Assembly (NCBI GenBank): GCA_036397995.1
Contig: DASWHX010000224.1
Coordinates: 1 to 8,857, forward strand
Direction: 5' to 3'
DNA from: DASWHX01 sp036397995
Lineage (GTDB): Bacteria; Bacteroidota; Bacteroidia; Cytophagales; Cyclobacteriaceae
DNA length: 8,857 bases
Below the pieces are notes generated by a model. The model ran no database searches. It saw only the letters and a program-made list of their open reading frames with translations, and was not told where the DNA came from. The stretch's first letter is position 1; each line of letters opens with the position of its first letter. Below, one piece after another: positions 7,018 to 8,857 of this stretch. A program made the position numbers and the translations under genes.

Positions 7018-7964
7018 AGCTCAGCTTCAGCCGCAATAAAGCCAAAGGCAGACCAACTTGTACCACTAACCACCTGGGTAAATATCTCTTTGGCTTTTTC
7101 TCTGTCGCCATTAATCAGATACCAGTTACCAACTCCATATCCCTGAGTTGCAATTGTAACTCCATTATCCTCCTGATCCCCGGCAACTTGTAATAATTCT
7201 TCCGGAGTTTTAGTTCCTTTATACATAAGCAACCTGTTTAGGTAGGATTCATTTTCAATAATTTCCATGTCGGCTGAAATTGCATCCAAAAGTTTTTTGG
7301 CATCAATATCCCGCCTTATTTTCCGGTAGCTCATATAAAGCCAATCTGTAGTAGCAACCAGTAAGTCGTTATTGTCAGAAACTTTCATGCATTCCAGGTA
7401 AGTATTGATAGCTTTTCGATAATCACGTTTTAGATAATGAGCTAAAGCCAGGTGATAGTACACATTAAACTGCGTAGTTGATAAAGGGATATTCAATTTA
7501 TTAGGCGCTCCGTCAGGTTCAATCATTAATTCTTCTCCTGCAATAAACCACGCGGCTTTTTCAAGGTCATCTATGGCTTTGTCAAACTGGCGGGTAGATA
7601 TGTAACGATGCCCGCGGTGGCGGTATAACTTAAATGATTTCGGATGCAATTCCAGACCCTTGCTAAATACTTCAATAGCTTCAGGATACAGGGACAGATA
7701 AGCCAGCCGTCGACCATACCAGATGATATTCATTTCATCCGTTGAATCAGCTTCATAATTTTGTCTGGCAGAATCCAGGTTGGCAGTTAATCTTGCCAAC
7801 GTTTCCGGTGCAAGTTCAGGCGGATACAAAGCATTTCCATCTAATGAATAAGCGGCAGGCTTTTTCTCACTACCATCGACTTCTTCATCAATTTTATTTT
7901 GATCATTTCCAACACTGCACGCGTTAATCGCAATTAAGAAAAAGAAAAATTGAAAATACTTCAT
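7002..7964 (-). CDS. TPR-repeat lipoprotein
   Basis: 320 residues. The N-terminus MKYFQFFFFLIAINAC is a short hydrophobic signal ending in a lipobox-like INAC, so Cys16 is the likely lipidated residue. A disordered acidic linker (17-45) follows. Tetratricopeptide-type helix pairs appear at about 78-109 (YPEAIEVFSKGLELHP), 110-143 (RQFDKAIDDLEKAAWF), 166-199 (HLALAHYLKRDYRKAINTY) and 273-304 (YLINGDREKAKEIFTQVV). Such proteins usually act as binding scaffolds in the periplasm or at a membrane; nothing shows a partner or an enzyme activity. It begins 10 bases after the DUF2911 gene ends, so the two form an operon. It converges with the small membrane protein gene, 8 bases apart. The specific role is unknown. 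Confidence 0.85.
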   Translation of the reverse strand: MKYFQFFFFLIAINACSVGNDQNKIDEEVDGSEKKPAAYSLDGNALYPPELAPETLARLTANLDSARQNYEADSTDEMNIIWYGRRLAYLSLYPEAIEVFSKGLELHPKSFKLYRHRGHRYISTRQFDKAIDDLEKAAWFIAGEELMIEPDGAPNKLNIPLSTTQFNVYYHLALAHYLKRDYRKAINTYLECMKVSDNNDLLVATTDWLYMSYRKIRRDIDAKKLLDAISADMEIIENESYLNRLLMYKGTKTPEELLQVAGDQEDNGVTIATQGYGVGNWYLINGDREKAKEIFTQVVSGTSWSAFGFIAAEAELRRMK

Positions 7965-7974
7965 TGAGTGAAAT

Positions 7975-8529
7975 TCAATTTTTAATGTTGAATGTAACTT
8001 TTGACCTGTCCCAAAGCATATTTAATTGCAAAAGGCTGTCTGATTCCGTAAAATTAATGGTGAACTGTTCAATCTCGGTATCTGTTTCTGAAACTCTGCC
8101 CTTGACCCTTACAACATCCAGCTCTTCTTCAAACGGATTTCCAACTAATGTTCTCCCCCAATAATTGGTCTTGGAATTGATTGCTAAAACCCATTCAGTT
8201 TTTCCGGGAATTGTGTAGAGTGAATATATTCCTTTTTTCAATAATGAATCCTCCAGGTAAATATTTTGATTAAAAGAAATTTGTGTGGCCTCATTGGCTC
8301 CTGTGCGCCATTTTTCTCCGAAAGGAACTAGCGCTTTTTCACCTTCCCCAAAAATCAACCTTCCTTTTTTGTAAGGCCTGCTATAAGTTATTGCAATACT
8401 CAGGGATTCATTGGTGTATTCAACTACCTCTGCAGGACTATGACTTTTTGTGGTGGCAAGCAGGTATATATTGTATATGATAACAAGTCCTGCGATAATG
8501 GCGAGTATAATGAATATCTTCTTTAGCAT
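7975..8529 (-). CDS. DUF2911 family protein, membrane-anchored
   Basis: 184 residues. A single N-terminal hydrophobic helix (4-25) with two lysines before it acts as a signal or membrane anchor, so the domain is probably exported. From residue 31 the chain follows the DUF2911 pattern: SPAE (31-34), YSRPYKKGR (49-57), IFG, LVPFGEKWRTGANEAT (67-82), KKGIYSLYTIPGKTEW (98-113), and a closing beta-rich part with FTINF and LNMLWDRSKVTF. The family is frequent in Bacteroidota and has no established biochemical role. It is the first gene of a two-gene operon with the TPR lipoprotein and diverges from the secreted protein at 8631. On the minus strand TATCTTAG, about 25 bases upstream of the start, resembles a -7 box but lacks a -33 partner. 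Confidence 0.88.
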   Translation of the reverse strand: MLKKIFIILAIIAGLVIIYNIYLLATTKSHSPAEVVEYTNESLSIAITYSRPYKKGRLIFGEGEKALVPFGEKWRTGANEATQISFNQNIYLEDSLLKKGIYSLYTIPGKTEWVLAINSKTNYWGRTLVGNPFEEELDVVRVKGRVSETDTEIEQFTINFTESDSLLQLNMLWDRSKVTFNIKN

Positions 8530-8615
8530 AGAATTGGTGTTTCGATTATCTAAGATAACGGAATAATGCTTCAGCTGATTAGTGATTCCGACAATAATTC
8601 ATAAATTGATAACCC

Positions 8616-8623
8616 TAAATTTC
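8616..8623 (+). promoter_or_regulatory. possible -7 box before the secreted protein gene
   Basis: TAAATTTC differs from TAnnTTTG only in its last base. No TTTG-like box is found 19-21 bases upstream. The ATG follows 8 bases later, so a transcript from here would be almost leaderless. It lies in the 101-base divergent gap 8530-8630, where nothing else is visible. Confidence 0.2.
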
Positions 8624-8630
8624 GTACCCC

Positions 8631-8857
8631 ATGAAATATTTATATCAAAAACAATTTCAAAATGCTTTAAGTGCATGTGCATTACTTACGATTTTACTTA
8701 TACCTCATATTTTGAAAGCGCAAAATGATTCAGACAGCTATACGCGGTATGAATTATTAGATGTTTCTACTCAGAGTTTCAGAATTATCTATGATGTAAG
8801 TGCGGTTCGTTCCGGGGATGTATATTATTTCAATACTTTGAGAAAAGGCAGTGAACA
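8631..8857 (+). CDS. secreted protein of unknown function, N-terminal part only
   Basis: 75 full codons are open from ATG at 8631 to the right edge. The first 31 residues form a Sec signal peptide with a basic start, a hydrophobic core (ALSACALLTILLIPHIL) and a likely cleavage site LKA-Q. The mature part begins with polar QNDSDSY, then YELLDVSTQSFRIIYDVSA and VYYFNTLRKGSE, a beta-rich pattern. It does not match a domain I can name with certainty, though similar openings occur in exported hypothetical proteins. It is transcribed away from the DUF2911 gene. Its length and function cannot be judged because the gene is cut. Confidence 0.75.
   Translation, partial: MKYLYQKQFQNALSACALLTILLIPHILKAQNDSDSYTRYELLDVSTQSFRIIYDVSAVRSGDVYYFNTLRKGSE

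Overview
The window most likely comes from a chromosome of the Bacteroidota or a close relative such as Balneolota. The support is indirect: moderately AT-rich DNA, almost no Shine-Dalgarno sequences, a good TAnnTTTG-type -7 promoter box in front of the slyD-like gene, and short lipoprotein, DUF2911 and DUF2207 proteins of the kind common there. No rRNA, tRNA, CRISPR array, transposase or integrase is visible. Gene density is high, and no stretch longer than about 180 bases lacks a gene.

Left part (1-4663, all minus strand, read right to left): a SlyD-type FKBP prolyl isomerase, then two subunits of a soluble NAD-linked molybdenum or tungsten formate dehydrogenase. The beta subunit fuses a NuoE-like and a NuoF-like part in one chain. 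The alpha subunit has a NuoG-like iron-sulfur N-terminus and a Mo/W-bisMGD catalytic domain with Cys at the metal, and it runs off the left edge. Together the two subunits would oxidise formate at the metal and pass electrons through iron-sulfur clusters to FMN and NAD+. The alpha subunit has lost all four ligands of the usual His-Cys3 cluster.

Middle (4843-6993, plus strand): a DUF2207 membrane-protein gene (signal peptide, five membrane segments, glycine-rich tail) broken by one in-frame TAA at codon 64, followed by a two-helix small membrane protein resembling DUF3185.

Right part: a minus-strand pair (7002-8529) made of a membrane-anchored DUF2911 protein followed by a TPR lipoprotein, convergent with the middle block. 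Diverging from this pair, a secreted protein of unknown function starts at 8631 and is cut by the right edge.

Most of the window is ordinary chromosomal housekeeping or accessory metabolism, and I see no clear new multi-gene system. The points most worth checking are the degenerate cluster site in the alpha subunit, the nonsense codon in the DUF2207 gene, and a helically phased repeat upstream of the formate dehydrogenase genes.
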